A stretch of DNA of 64,000 bases from Tribonema minus (Eukaryota > Sar > Xanthophyceae > Tribonematales > Tribonemataceae). The stretch spans positions 124,001 through 188,000 of the forward strand of contig JAFCMP010000539.1 of NCBI GenBank assembly GCA_017506865.1, read 5' to 3'. Positions 29,141 to 38,739 of this stretch are shown here, one piece after another. The stretch's first letter is position 1. Every line of letters starts with the position of its first letter. A program made the position numbers and the translations under genes. The notes under the pieces were generated by a model. The model did not search any database, was not told where the DNA came from, and saw nothing but the letters and a program-made list of their open reading frames with translations.

Positions 29141-29761
29141 ATGGGATACATGATGTACAGTCGATCACAGGGCGCAACAGCTCCCAAGCCCGCTGCACCT
29201 GCAAAGGCAACGCCCGCTAATACGAAGCCGAAGGTTTCTAAGTCCAGCCTAGGTTCTGTGTTGACAACTGTGCTGGTCAGCGCTTGCATCATGTTCCCGC
29301 TTTTCAAAGCCATGCCGATTGCGCTCAATGTTCTACTTAAGAAGACAATCAGCCCAGCTCAATTGGCAGTGCAGGGGATACCGAAGGATGTGCAAGGTAT
29401 TATCACCACCGCTATTGGAACCGTCACAGCACCTCTATATGCTGTGGTTCTTTTTAAAGTCGTGCAAGACCTTGCGACATTCCTCGTTGCAGTACCATAT
29501 ATGATGGCCTCAAAGGACAAACTGGAAGATGTGCAGGCTAAGACTGATGCCGATGCAGCCAAGTTGTCAAAAGGCATCAGTCACCTTGTCGTGGCTCGCA
29601 AGACGATTTTGCGTGTGGAGATCTGCATGCTGGTGGCAGGAATGGCCTTTTTGATGTCCGCCGCAAAGGGCACTTTCAGTATGATCAAACAAGGCAGGGA
29701 AGTGTACTGGCCGGCGATGGCAACGCGCATGCAGTCACGGGTGCAAAAGGCCATGATGTAG
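29141..29761 (+). CDS. virus-like membrane protein
   Basis: 206 codons from ATG 29141, preferred over an in-frame ATG at 29096 because a TATATTATG element lies at 29110-29118, about 30 bp upstream. Pro/Ala/Lys-rich N-terminus, then three or four hydrophobic segments (LTTVLVSACIMFPLF; TAPLYAVVLFKVVQ; ATFLVAVPYMM; ICMLVAGMAFLM). No family recognised. Likely an integral membrane protein; a virion or host-membrane role is inference from its neighbours. Confidence 0.55.
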   Translation: MGYMMYSRSQGATAPKPAAPAKATPANTKPKVSKSSLGSVLTTVLVSACIMFPLFKAMPIALNVLLKKTISPAQLAVQGIPKDVQGIITTAIGTVTAPLYAVVLFKVVQDLATFLVAVPYMMASKDKLEDVQAKTDADAAKLSKGISHLVVARKTILRVEICMLVAGMAFLMSAAKGTFSMIKQGREVYWPAMATRMQSRVQKAMM

Positions 29762-29980
29762 GCATCATGGACTTACAACAATCAGGTACACACCATTGGC
29801 GCAGTCGCACTTACAGTCATGCAGTGCGCTGTGCTGCGCTGCATTTGAACTTATATAATGTACCTTAAACATTCGAGTTACCGTTGTCAACTTAAGCCAA
29901 AGCCTTAATTTGAACCTGCCCGTAGGTAGGCGTGAATATTGATGAAGACCAGTAGTAACCTACGTGGTCTGGACTCTGTA

Positions 29981-30572
29981 CGTATGGACTTGTATGTATA
30001 AAGGCCCAAGGGAGGCCGGGTTGCCTATGCAATCAAAAAGCTTGCGTCAACGCAGCAGCCTAGTCTGCGCTGTGCCCTAGGAGTTTGGATACCGGCGCCG
30101 CAACACAGCCCAGCATTCGCGCTCCACGTGTGTATGCCATGACGCGCTCCGCCAACTCCCGCGCCAGCGATATGCTCAGCTCAATGTGGATCTGACGCTT
30201 AGCTAACCCGGCCTTGCGTAACACATCTGCCTTCCCCCCCCCTGAGCACAGTGCTGAGTGCATTGCCAACTCCTTAACAAAAAGCCTTGTCTGCTTGCCC
30301 AGCCGTCCGTACGACTCCTGCACGAATGGCACGAAAGCCCAAGATGACGTCAAGGTGCCGGTGTGGTGCTTGACCTTCGCGTCCTCCCCCACCCCAGCAG
30401 CATAGCCGTCCGTTTTTGAGGCATGTGTTTTGCCTGTCAGGTACGAGCTCGCTGTGGGCGCGCGCACACTTGTGTCTAGCACTATTCCCTTGTTACGGTA
30501 TGCACTGCTAAAGTGCAGACACCCTGGGTCAATGACTGTGTCCGCCCGATACCCCGGTACCTTGAAGACGCT
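29981..30572 (-). mobile_element. 5'-truncated copy of RLE retrotransposon family 1 (about 590 bp)
   Basis: Nearly identical to the last 590 bp of the long copy, corresponding to about 26203-26793. It contains the C-terminal 170 codons and the shared 3' terminus. Both ends abut CTGTAC (29976-29981 and 30571-30576), a possible short target duplication. 5' truncation is typical of target-primed reverse transcription. Confidence 0.88.
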
Positions 30573-30603
30573 GTACACCCGTAACGGGCATTACAACAGA
30601 ATC

Positions 30604-30676
30604 ACTGTCATCAGTGGGATTTGAACCCGATTTCTTCTAGTGAAAGGAAGAACTCTTCCAATTGAGCCATATGTAT
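30604..30676 (-). ncRNA. tRNA-derived sequence (SINE-like), A and B boxes present
   Basis: The minus strand reads TGGCTCAATTGG (A box, about 30658-30669), a CTTTCAC anticodon-loop-like segment with TTC, and GGTTCAAATCC (B box, about 30616-30626). The D and T arms can form. The anticodon stem needs an oversized loop and the acceptor ends do not pair, so it is not a functional tRNA. A diverged relative carrying the A-box half and about 60 bp of shared 5' flank lies at 47041-47125 in the same orientation, supporting a tRNA-Glu-like SINE family. Confidence 0.55.
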
Positions 30677-30859
30677 ATTGTGAAGTAATGCAATTCATTG
30701 TTCCTCAAGTTGACGCCATTGATTCGAGTGGGTGCTGCCGGTCAAATACTCATATATGGAAAAAAATCTCGAATCAAAATCGCTTACGAACTTGATTTGC
30801 GTGCTTGAGCATGGTATGAGCATCAATCACAACTTGACAATACAGCAGCACAGTGAGAT

Positions 30860-31294
30860 ATGGACGATGTGTCGCGAACACTTTCTCTCGGCAAGGGCGC
30901 ATCCATCGGTTCTACGGACGCGCTCACGCAAGTGGGTGTGGTGTTCCTTAGGGATGGTGCAGTTGTTGCATCGGGATGTGACCGTATACCAGAGGGGATC
31001 GACAGGTCGGCAGTGAGAGCAGGAGGCGCTCTGAAGGCGTTCTACACGGAGCACGCTGAGCGTGACGCCATCTACGCAGCTGCGCACAGCGGTGTTTCGT
31101 TAGCTGACACAACTTGTGTATCGACACTGTATCCATGCTGCTATTGCGCGAGGGCCATTATAGCATGCGGCGCAATTCGGCTAGTCACATGCGAGCCAGA
31201 CTTTGAGACGCCGTCAAAGTGGCGGGAGCACTGGTTGCACGCGCGAGAGCTGCTCATTGAGGCTGGCATCGACATCCAACATGTACAAATGTAA
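30860..31294 (+). CDS. dCMP deaminase-like zinc enzyme
   Basis: 144 residues, single exon from ATG 30860. The cytidine/deoxycytidylate deaminase zinc site is complete: H65-A-E67 (TEHAERDAI) and P92-C93-x2-C96 (YPCCYCARAI). Length fits a compact dCMP deaminase. Known role: dCMP to dUMP for thymidylate synthesis, or deamination of a related nucleotide. Such enzymes are common in large DNA viruses and their relatives, in line with the surrounding island; ComEB-like host enzymes are the alternative. It stands alone between the tRNA-like sequence and the 120-bp repeats. Confidence 0.78.
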   Translation: MDDVSRTLSLGKGASIGSTDALTQVGVVFLRDGAVVASGCDRIPEGIDRSAVRAGGALKAFYTEHAERDAIYAAAHSGVSLADTTCVSTLYPCCYCARAIIACGAIRLVTCEPDFETPSKWREHWLHARELLIEAGIDIQHVQM

Positions 31295-31327
31295 CTCTAC
31301 GAAGCTGCACCACAGACTGCACTTCAT

Positions 31328-31575
31328 GTTTGACTTTGGTCACTCCCCGAATCTTTTGTTAGAAATAGTTTCCAAAGAGCAAAAGCAAAAACGGCGAGGG
31401 ACGACGCTCTCCTGATTTCTGCAATTCTCAGAAATATTGAACTTCAAACTTGATGTTTGGTCACTCCCCGAAACTTTTGTCAGAAATAGTTTCCACAGAG
31501 CAAAAGCAAAAACGGCGAGGGACGACGCTCTCCTGATTTCTGCAACTCTCAGAAATATTCAACTTCAATGTTGAA
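31328..31575 (-). repeat. 120-bp tandem repeat, 2 units, inverted (cluster 2)
   Basis: Minus-strand copies of the unit seen at 20.05-20.46 kb, with the same core (GCAGAAATCAGGAGAGCGTC on the minus strand) and the same AAGATTCGGGGAGTGACC start. With cluster 1 it forms an inverted pair enclosing about 11 kb. Confidence 0.88.
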
Positions 31576-31757
31576 CTGAACATAGAGTATGAAGAAGCAT
31601 TCGGCGTGCAACTCATATGGTACAATAAATCCTTGATCACGCGCATGCTGCAGAGCTTACTCAAAACATGGCAATTGCTTTGCAATCAGAAGGCGTTGCT
31701 CAGCACCGTCATCAAGTTGACCAGGCCACTTTTCAAGTTGTGCAGCTGCTCGCCATA

Positions 31758-33844
31758 TTATGCTTCATTGATGATGAAGCCCATCCATGCCGTTATCGCA
31801 ACGATGGCAGCCATGGAGCTGACCGTACCAACATTGTGCTGCGTGCCGACTGGATGGCACATTAACACATAGATCGGGAAGCAAATCAGAAAGCTGAGCC
31901 CGCCCGCTATGCCCATGAGCTTGTAGTGCGCCACCTGCTTTTTGTCCGTATGGACTTGTATTTATAAAGGCCTAAGGGAGGCCGGGTTGCCTATGCAATC
32001 GAAAAGCTTGCGTCAACGCAGCAGCCTAGTCTGCGCTGTGCCCTAGGAGTTTGGATACCGGCGCCGCAACACAGCCCAGCATTCGCGCTCCACGTGTGTA
32101 TGCCATGACGCGCTCCGCCAACTCCCGCGCCAGCGATATGCTCAGCTCAATGTGGATCTGACGCTTAGCTAACCCGGCCTTGCGTAACACATCTGCCTTC
32201 CCCCCCCCTGAGCACAGTGCTGAGTGCATTGCCAACTCCTTAACAAAAGCCTTGTCTGCTTGCCCAGCCGTCCGTACGACTCCTGCACGAATGGCACGAA
32301 AGCCCAAGATGACGTCAAGGTGCCGGTGTGGTGCTTGACCTTCGCGTCCTCCCCCACCCCAGCAGCATAGCCGTCCGTGATCGAGGCATGTGTTTGCCTG
32401 TCAGGTACGAGCTCGCTGTGGGCGCGCGCACACTTGTGTCTAGCACTATTCCCATGTTACGGTATGCACTGCTAAAGTGCAGACACCCTGGGTCAATGAC
32501 TGTGTCCGCCCGATACCCCGGTACCTTGAAGATGCTAGCGTCCTCATTGCGGACAATAGAGACATGGTGCTGTCTCAAGATGCGCTGTAGGCACCGCTTT
32601 TGGGCAGTGTGTGTCGGGTTGTGCCCCCGTATGTGCTGGCTGGGGCAGCTGATCGCATGCGTGGAGGTGGGGCTCACGTCACTGCACCGCTATGGGCACA
32701 CCTCGCCCTGTATGCCCCACCCGTCTATAAAGATCGCAACCAAAATCATCGTGGCTGCTGCCATACTGGACATGGGCGCCGCACCCGGGCGGTCATTGGC
32801 AGCGGGCGGCACGCTCATCCACGCCATTGCCCCGGACGCACGCTGGCTGCGCAGCTGCGCCAGGACCCGCGCGCTAGCCTGTTGGCGGCGGCGGCTGGTG
32901 TCGCGCGAGTCACCAATAAGTGTAGCCTGCGTCGGCTTGCCCACGGCACCAGCCGAGGCAGCCTCTAGGTCCTCCACCAGGCAGTCCTCGTATTGACGTC
33001 GAAGAACATTTGAAAGGCCGGCTTGTAGTCCGTGCGTGAAGTGACCGCGCCGGCGGCGGGGCACTACCTTCCTGCAGATCTCGTCAGCATAGGCCTCCCA
33101 GTCGTCGTCGTCGTCCTCCTGCCCGCCGCTGCAGCTGCTTTCTTCCGCGCTAGTTTGTGTTTTAGCGGGCGTGGAAGAGGCAGCCGCGGCAGCGGCTTGA
33201 GGGCCAGGTACGGTCGCCGCCGCAGCGGCCGCCTCGGCGCCAGGCACAATGCCGTGGGTGTGTGGGGCTGGCTCAGTGGTCCCCGTCTCCGTGACGGCAG
33301 TTGCGGCGTAGATTGCTTGCACCGCAGTGGGGAGCGTCGACGCTGCGGCCGTCGTATCTGCTGCCCACCGTAGCAACGATGCTGGGAGCTGCTCGGCCAC
33401 AGCTGTGCGTGATTTTTCGCCGCCATCAGCTGTCAGCGCTCGCGTAGAGCGTGCTTTTTGTCCTTCTCAATGTCCACATCAGTATACACCACCAACAAGT
33501 AAAACGTCGTGAGAAATAGCCCTATCACCGCATACACTGTGTGGTTGGTGTACTTGCTCTCCAGCAAATGGCTCATCTTATGGCTTAGCAGGTGAAGCTT
33601 GTCAACCGTGCAGAACTGAAAACAAGCCAAAGAGTATGAATACATACTCTATCATCTTACCAGCAGTGGTTTCATCAGAGCCGTAGAATGCGTTGAGAGG
33701 GGGCAAAGGTTGCTTGATTGCTTCCGTGGTATGCTCTGAGGCCATGGTGGCAGTAGACCCCATGAACACCTTCAGTAGACCATACGCTGTCAAGGCCGAG
33801 CCACTGAGGTAGTCCATGATGAGCTGATGCCACATGCTACACAT
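31758..33844 (-). pseudogene. virus-like membrane protein gene split by a retrotransposon
   Basis: The minus-strand gene starts at 33844 or at the internal ATG 33817 (MDYLSGSAL). One hydrophobic segment (YVFILFGLFSVL) lies before a frame change at about 33610-33630. It continues as DKLHLLSHKMSHLLE, then a membrane segment (VYAVIGLFLTTFYLLVVY) ending DVDIEKDKK. There a 1.5-kb element is inserted. After it the gene resumes with KQVAHYKLMGIAGG and two further membrane segments, ending at 31758. The two halves join in frame across an 11-bp duplication. Function unknown. The frame change might be a tiny intron, but the phases do not fit. Confidence 0.7.
31948..33452 (-). mobile_element. 5'-truncated copy of RLE retrotransposon family 1 (1.5 kb) with 11-bp target duplication
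   Basis: Matches the long copy from about 25287 to its 3' end with few differences. The perfect duplication GCTTTTTGTCC lies at 31937-31947 and 33453-33463. A one-base loss in the KSLVCLP/KAFVK region breaks its reading frame near 32250. Most of the linker, zinc finger and endonuclease are encoded but not the RT, so it is non-autonomous. Confidence 0.93.
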
Positions 33845-34112
33845 AATTATCCCGTATTATGCAATCCTCACCACGACGAGTGCATGCGCTCGTGCCATTC
33901 CCCATCACCGATTTTGTATGACATGTAACATATCAGGTGCGCTTAGAATGTTGGTTGCGCCCTGTGAAAGCGTTCTGGAGAAAGATATGGCGACATGATA
34001 TGGTTGTAAGGTATGTATTTTGCAAAGGTGCATGCGCGCTGACTGTGACCGTGCAACATGAGCTGGGCTACCACATTTCACACACCCTGTGCCGCATGTT
34101 CATGCCAGACTA

Positions 34113-34447
34113 CTAGTCATCCTCCTCAGCTATAACCAGCCCCTTCTCATCCGCTGCCTTCAGCAGCTGAGAGTCAACCTCGTCCTCCCACCCCTTGTCC
34201 TCCGCTGCCTCATCATCGCACTTGTCAATCTTCAAGCTGCCAAATCCTTCATTGATGGCCGACCAAGATGCGCCCTCCAGCTCCAGCGCACGAATGTAGA
34301 GTCGGCGGCGCTCGCGGGGTGACTGACCAGTGACTGGCGTAGAAGCGACAGCTGCGGCCAAGGCTGAAGCATGCTCCTCCAGCTCCTCCAACGTCCGGAT
34401 AGCCTTGTCAAATGCTGTCTGCACAGACGCCTTCTTGCTCTCAAGAT
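34113..34447 (-). CDS. terminal exon of an unknown coiled-coil protein
   Basis: Follows a TTTGCTTTGCAG acceptor (34448-34459) on the minus strand. Encodes about 110 residues: a helical segment (TAFDKAIRTLEELEEHAS), a QSPRERRRLYIRALELEG helix and an acidic C-terminus ending EEDD. No family recognised. Upstream exons were not found; the RLE element and the virus-like island lie on either side. Confidence 0.5.
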
Positions 34448-34735
34448 CTGCAAAGCAAATTTTAAAGTGTGCAGATGCAGCAGGTGCAGATCAGCACCAT
34501 GGTGCCACAGCATGTGCCCTCAGCACTTTGAAGCACTGCTTATTTCACACCAGAAACAGCAACCGCATCGCATTGGGCTTGCTGCACACCAGCCAAGCTA
34601 ACTGTTGCTGCTGGTGACACGCTGCTACCCCCCCCCATCCCCCGTGACACCACTTCTCTTTGGGCTCACTCATTGCTACGGCGTCAGGTGGAGGCCCTCT
34701 TTGTGCCTGCTGCCGCTGCTGCTGTCTGGGGCTGC

Positions 34736-34806
34736 AGTTCGACACTTGAAACCCAGGCCTATATTCTCGCGACTCAAGACCGTCTTATATTCCCAGGCAC
34801 TTCAAC
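34736..34806 (-). repeat. direct repeat right after RLE element 2 (copy A)
   Basis: On the minus strand it reads GGGAATATAAGACGG, then GTCGCGAGAATATAGGCCTG followed by GGTTT and CAAGTGTCGAACT. About 85% identical to 38050-38123, so the two copies flank the second RT gene in the same orientation. Confidence 0.75.
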
Positions 34807-34886
34807 TGTCTGGGACTGAAGTTGTATATTATGTCCTGGACCGCATGGGCTGCGCGCACGATAAATCGGGCTTGCAATAACTAAAT

Positions 34887-37800
34887 CTACGGAGGGGCCG
34901 GCGCTTCGGCGCTGGCCGGCGAGGGCCGCGGCACTTGCAACAGTGCGATGCGGCGGTAAGCGCTGACGTCGCCATCAGGGGCAATGACTGCGTTCCAGTT
35001 GTCGATCACGACACGTGTGAGCGCGCGCTGTAGCGCAAGGGAGGTGCGGCGGCGCCAGAAGGCAACGCGCTGCGCGAGATTGTAGCTGCCCTGCGAGCTC
35101 TGCTCGGCGAGTGCGTGTAGCAGCGCTTGGGTGTCGCGTGACATAGCGCCGAAGTGGTCAAAGGCTGCGGAAAATAGGGTGTGTGTAGTGGGGTCCAGGG
35201 CCCCTGAGACTACGTATGTGTCTATCTTTTCCTGCGAAGCCGATTCAAGCACGCGCTGCACATCGCGCGCGCCCCCCTGAGCCTGACGGAGGCGGGAGGG
35301 GCATGAGCTGTCACGTATGGTGACGTCTATGCAACAAGCTACTTCAAAGCCGCCGCGCAGTTTAGTGCACCGGCCTGCTGCTACCGCGTCGGCGCTCGGC
35401 TGCACTTTAGGGACTGGAAGGCAGACCTGGTTGCTGCCAAAGACGATGTCCATGAACTTGTTGAACCCGTGGCGCGCCGCGTAGCGGCGGAAGGGGGCAA
35501 GGGTGTCCCGGTCGAGACCGCGGAGGTGGGCCACCTGCTTGAGCAGCTGAAAGAGCGCGTCTGCGAGCAAGTTGTGTCGCGTGACGTTAAGCCCTTGTGT
35601 GCAGCGGCGCAGGTGGGCACCCGAGTCCACTGGTCTATGGCACTTGGGGCACCGCGCCGCAGCGGGGGCGGGGCGCTCCACGCCCAGGTGGCGCCGCAGC
35701 GTCTCGCGGAATTCCGGCGGGGACATGGTCTCCGCTGGGTCAGTGCTCGGCAATTGCGCCAAGAAACCCATGGCCCCCTTAGAGGCGCCGCTGCGCCACG
35801 CCGCGACTGCTTCCAATGCATTTGCTGCTTCAAGCCGACGCAGCTGCGTGGCGGCGAGCGCTGCGTCTAGCACCCGTGATAGCGCCGCTTGACGCCGCGG
35901 CAGCACGGTGGCCGGCGGGGCCTGGGCAGAGCCTGGCTCGCGCGCCACCGCTGGCGCAGCAGCGCGGCGCGCGCCGGCGCGAGTCCGCATGCCCGGCCCC
36001 GCAGCTCCGCCTGCCCGTTGCAGCAGATCGCGCAGCGCCCGCCATGCGCCGTCGTCCTGGCGCCAGTCCTGGTACCAGACCGTGGGCAGGAGCAGTGCGA
36101 GGGCCGCTGCAGCCTCATCGCTGCCGCTGCGCAGCTGCTGCAGGCAGGTTGCTATCTGGGTGAAGGTGAAGCCATAGCGGGCATGCTCTAGGACGCGGCT
36201 GCGTGCCGCGACTGGAAATGCCGCCAGTGCCGGCCCCATGCACTCGAGGGAACGTGCAGCAAATGCGGCACATGCACGGGGCGCCGCGCCCAGCACGCCA
36301 AAGCCACCACTCCCCAGCCGCAGATGCACGCGTACCTGCTGATGTGCTGGTAGCGTCACTGGGGCCTCGCCACCCCAGTTGGCGCCGCGTACCCATGCCA
36401 CTGCCGCCGCCCACAGAGAGGGCGGCGCCGCCGCCGCCGAAACCGCCGGCGGGCCGCGGCAATCGTCACCCGCCGCCGGCGCGCGCTGGTGGGCCGGCGG
36501 CGTAAGACCCGCCGATGGCTCCTGCGCCAGCGCGGCCACGGCCGCTAGCGTGATGGCGTCGAAGCGCCGTAGCTCCTCGTGCGTGAGGGATGGCGCTGTA
36601 TTGCGCGAGACATGCCCTGCGCGGGCGGGGACGGCAAGACGCAGAATGGAGAAGGCAGCCTGCACATCCTCCATCTGCACAAGCTCCGCAACCAGGCGGT
36701 CGGTGCCGGGGGCACGAAGGGTCGCCGCCACTTGCGCGCGCACGAAGCCCTCGGTGCCGACCGGCACCCCCATCAGCGTGATGCCGTCGTCACATACTGG
36801 TACGGGGACATTGGCGGCGGCAAAGACGGCGGCGGCGCGTTCGCGGGCGCCGCCTGAGGCCGGCACCAGCGCCGCGCATTTCGTGACGTTGACCTGAATG
36901 TTGAGCTCGCTCAGCGCCTGTTGTATGAAGCAGAACGCGCGGCCAACGTGGCCGAGCACCGGCGCGTCACAGCTGGGCGTCATGATGGTGAGGTCATCGA
37001 GGTAGCCCGGAAGCGCCAGTTGCGGGAACTTGGCGCGGGCAGCCACCATGGTGCCGCGCAGTGCCAGCGCGAACAGCAGCGGCCCCAATGGGTCGCCCTG
37101 CTGCACGCCCTGTTGGGAGAGGATGATGGCGGCGTCGGCGTGCCCATCTAGGCCAAATTGTAGCCAAGGGGCCCGGCCGGGGCCGTAGATGTGCTCGACG
37201 TAGCCGTACAGGCCAGGCAGATGCTCGGCCACCGCGGTGAGGACTGCCGAGCGCGACAGCGCGTTGAAGGCATTACTGCCGTCAATGGCAAGGAGCACGC
37301 CGCCGCACTCATGCGTGAGCTGCGCCATGAGCGCCACTCTCTCTGCGCCCCCCCGCGCGCCGACCCCAAACTGGCCAATTGGTTCCAGCAGCGCGGAGAC
37401 GCGGTCCCGGGTGTCCGTGCAGAAGGTGCGGGCGAACAGGCGGCGGATGGTGTCGCCGCACGCGATGGGGCGCGCCTTCTCGCCCACAGCGCTGAGGCGC
37501 GCGGCCGCGTGAAGGCGCCAAAAGGGGGCGGGCAGCGCGGCGGGGGTGGAGTACACCGCGGTACCCAGCCACGCCAGCAGCGCAAGGAGCCAGTCAACCG
37601 TGCGCCCCGACGTGTGCGCCGTGTGCCGGACGCACTGCTGGAGGTGGGAGTTGCGCAGCCCAGAGGGACCGGCGGCCGAGCCAGGGTTGGCGGCGAGGAT
37701 GGCCTCGCGTAGCCCGTCCGCCGTGAATGAAGCGCAGTTGAGTGGTGCCGGCGCCGCCAGCGCCGCCGCCGCCACCAAGCTGCGCGCCCGCGATGCCGCG

Positions 37801-38102
37801 GCATCCAGCTTCGCAGACGCATCGCCAGCTGGGTGTTTAGCCTGCAGTTTATGCAAGGTAGCGGAGTCGCGGGGGGCAGATGTGTCAGCACCCTCCGCCA
37901 GCAGCCGCGCGGCGCGCCCGACGCCGCCCGGCTGCCGCGCCGTCGCCGCCGCGCGCTCCCGCACTGCCGCCGCCGCCTCCGTCATAGACCTAGCGCGGCG
38001 CGTGCACGCACGGGCAGCGCCGCGGCGGCAGAAGGCCAGCGCTGTGCGCGTGACTGAAGTTCGACACTTCAAACCCAGGCCTATGTTCTCGCGACTGACC
38101 AC
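34887..38102 (-). CDS. RT-RLE protein of a second non-LTR retrotransposon family
   Basis: 1071 codons, minus strand. RT about residues 205-470: LLAIDGSNAFN (D274), QQGVQQGDPLGPLLF and YLDD at 367-370. Long Ala/Arg-rich middle. Zinc finger C818-x2-C821-x8-H830-x3-C834, then RHN (842-844), D885 in FMDIVF and D926 in CCIDVTI, the likely endonuclease aspartates. Same overall plan as family 1 but clearly diverged: distinct RT box, shorter N-terminus, different C-terminus. The first 17 codons lie in a flanking direct repeat, so the true start may be at an internal Met such as codon 40. The intact frame suggests a recent or maintained copy. Confidence 0.85.
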   Translation of the reverse strand: MVSRENIGLGLKCRTSVTRTALAFCRRGAARACTRRARSMTEAAAAVRERAAATARQPGGVGRAARLLAEGADTSAPRDSATLHKLQAKHPAGDASAKLDAAASRARSLVAAAALAAPAPLNCASFTADGLREAILAANPGSAAGPSGLRNSHLQQCVRHTAHTSGRTVDWLLALLAWLGTAVYSTPAALPAPFWRLHAAARLSAVGEKARPIACGDTIRRLFARTFCTDTRDRVSALLEPIGQFGVGARGGAERVALMAQLTHECGGVLLAIDGSNAFNALSRSAVLTAVAEHLPGLYGYVEHIYGPGRAPWLQFGLDGHADAAIILSQQGVQQGDPLGPLLFALALRGTMVAARAKFPQLALPGYLDDLTIMTPSCDAPVLGHVGRAFCFIQQALSELNIQVNVTKCAALVPASGGARERAAAVFAAANVPVPVCDDGITLMGVPVGTEGFVRAQVAATLRAPGTDRLVAELVQMEDVQAAFSILRLAVPARAGHVSRNTAPSLTHEELRRFDAITLAAVAALAQEPSAGLTPPAHQRAPAAGDDCRGPPAVSAAAAPPSLWAAAVAWVRGANWGGEAPVTLPAHQQVRVHLRLGSGGFGVLGAAPRACAAFAARSLECMGPALAAFPVAARSRVLEHARYGFTFTQIATCLQQLRSGSDEAAAALALLLPTVWYQDWRQDDGAWRALRDLLQRAGGAAGPGMRTRAGARRAAAPAVAREPGSAQAPPATVLPRRQAALSRVLDAALAATQLRRLEAANALEAVAAWRSGASKGAMGFLAQLPSTDPAETMSPPEFRETLRRHLGVERPAPAAARCPKCHRPVDSGAHLRRCTQGLNVTRHNLLADALFQLLKQVAHLRGLDRDTLAPFRRYAARHGFNKFMDIVFGSNQVCLPVPKVQPSADAVAAGRCTKLRGGFEVACCIDVTIRDSSCPSRLRQAQGGARDVQRVLESASQEKIDTYVVSGALDPTTHTLFSAAFDHFGAMSRDTQALLHALAEQSSQGSYNLAQRVAFWRRRTSLALQRALTRVVIDNWNAVIAPDGDVSAYRRIALLQVPRPSPASAEAPAPP

Positions 38103-38175
38103 GCCGTCTTATATTCCAGGAGGAGGGTGACCAGTCCGCTATATTCTCGCGACTCCAACACAAACCGCCATATAT
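38050..38175 (-). promoter_or_regulatory. direct repeat and possible promoter of RLE element 2 (copy B)
   Basis: Minus strand: GTCGCGAGAATATAG at about 38140-38155, then GGAATATAAGACGG, then GTCGCGAGAACATAGGCCTG followed by GGTTT. The GTCGCGAGAATATA / GGAATATA pair occurs twice here, once at 34736-34806 and, as a palindrome, at 47567-47584. Position just upstream of the ORF suggests a promoter or element-end repeat; function not shown. Confidence 0.45.
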
Positions 38176-38739
38176 TCCCAGCTCTCAGAACAGCACAGAC
38201 GCCCTTCACACTTCAGCGCCGCGGCCTCTATTTGCGGGACTTCAGGTATGTTGGCTTGTAATTCCATCGCTGCACCCACAAACAATGAACCGCGAACTAC
38301 AAATCCTGACCACACCACGCCTGCATGTTCTGCAGACCGTACCGCATGACATTATGGCCTGTACATGCTCTGATGATGCGGAGTCGCTCACATCGCAGTC
38401 TCTGTGGCTCAACTGCCTCTTCTCGCGCTGCAACGATCTACCTTGCATGTCGCACTCATACAGAACGTCAGACCAATGGCGGGCGAGCTGCGTCTCAATA
38501 GTCACGAAGCACACGTGTACGATGGGCTGGAGGCCCATGTCCAGCGATCCGCAAGGCTACCATGGTTACTGACCCCAGGGGTGGAATAGCAGCAGGGTAA
38601 CCTAGCGCTGTCTTACACAGGTGAGCGTTTGGCAATTGCAATAACGGATGATGCAGCGCTAGCGCACATAGTTAACAGGCTTCTGTGCAACACTAATTCT
38701 CAATTGACTGATCTTATCTCTGTACTTCCCCACTGCAGA

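Noticed and set aside
30604..30676. Functional tRNA gene
   Set aside because: A and B boxes are good, but the acceptor stem does not pair and the anticodon loop is too large.
17487..33844. Complete giant virus or polinton-like virus genome
   Set aside because: No major capsid protein, packaging ATPase, DNA polymerase or capsid protease could be recognised, so I call it only a virus-like island.
34887..38102. Long plus-strand frames opposite the second RT gene (e.g. 36379-36897, 37546-38130)
   Set aside because: Shadows created by the very GC-rich coding strand. Arg/Ala/Gly-rich with no motifs.
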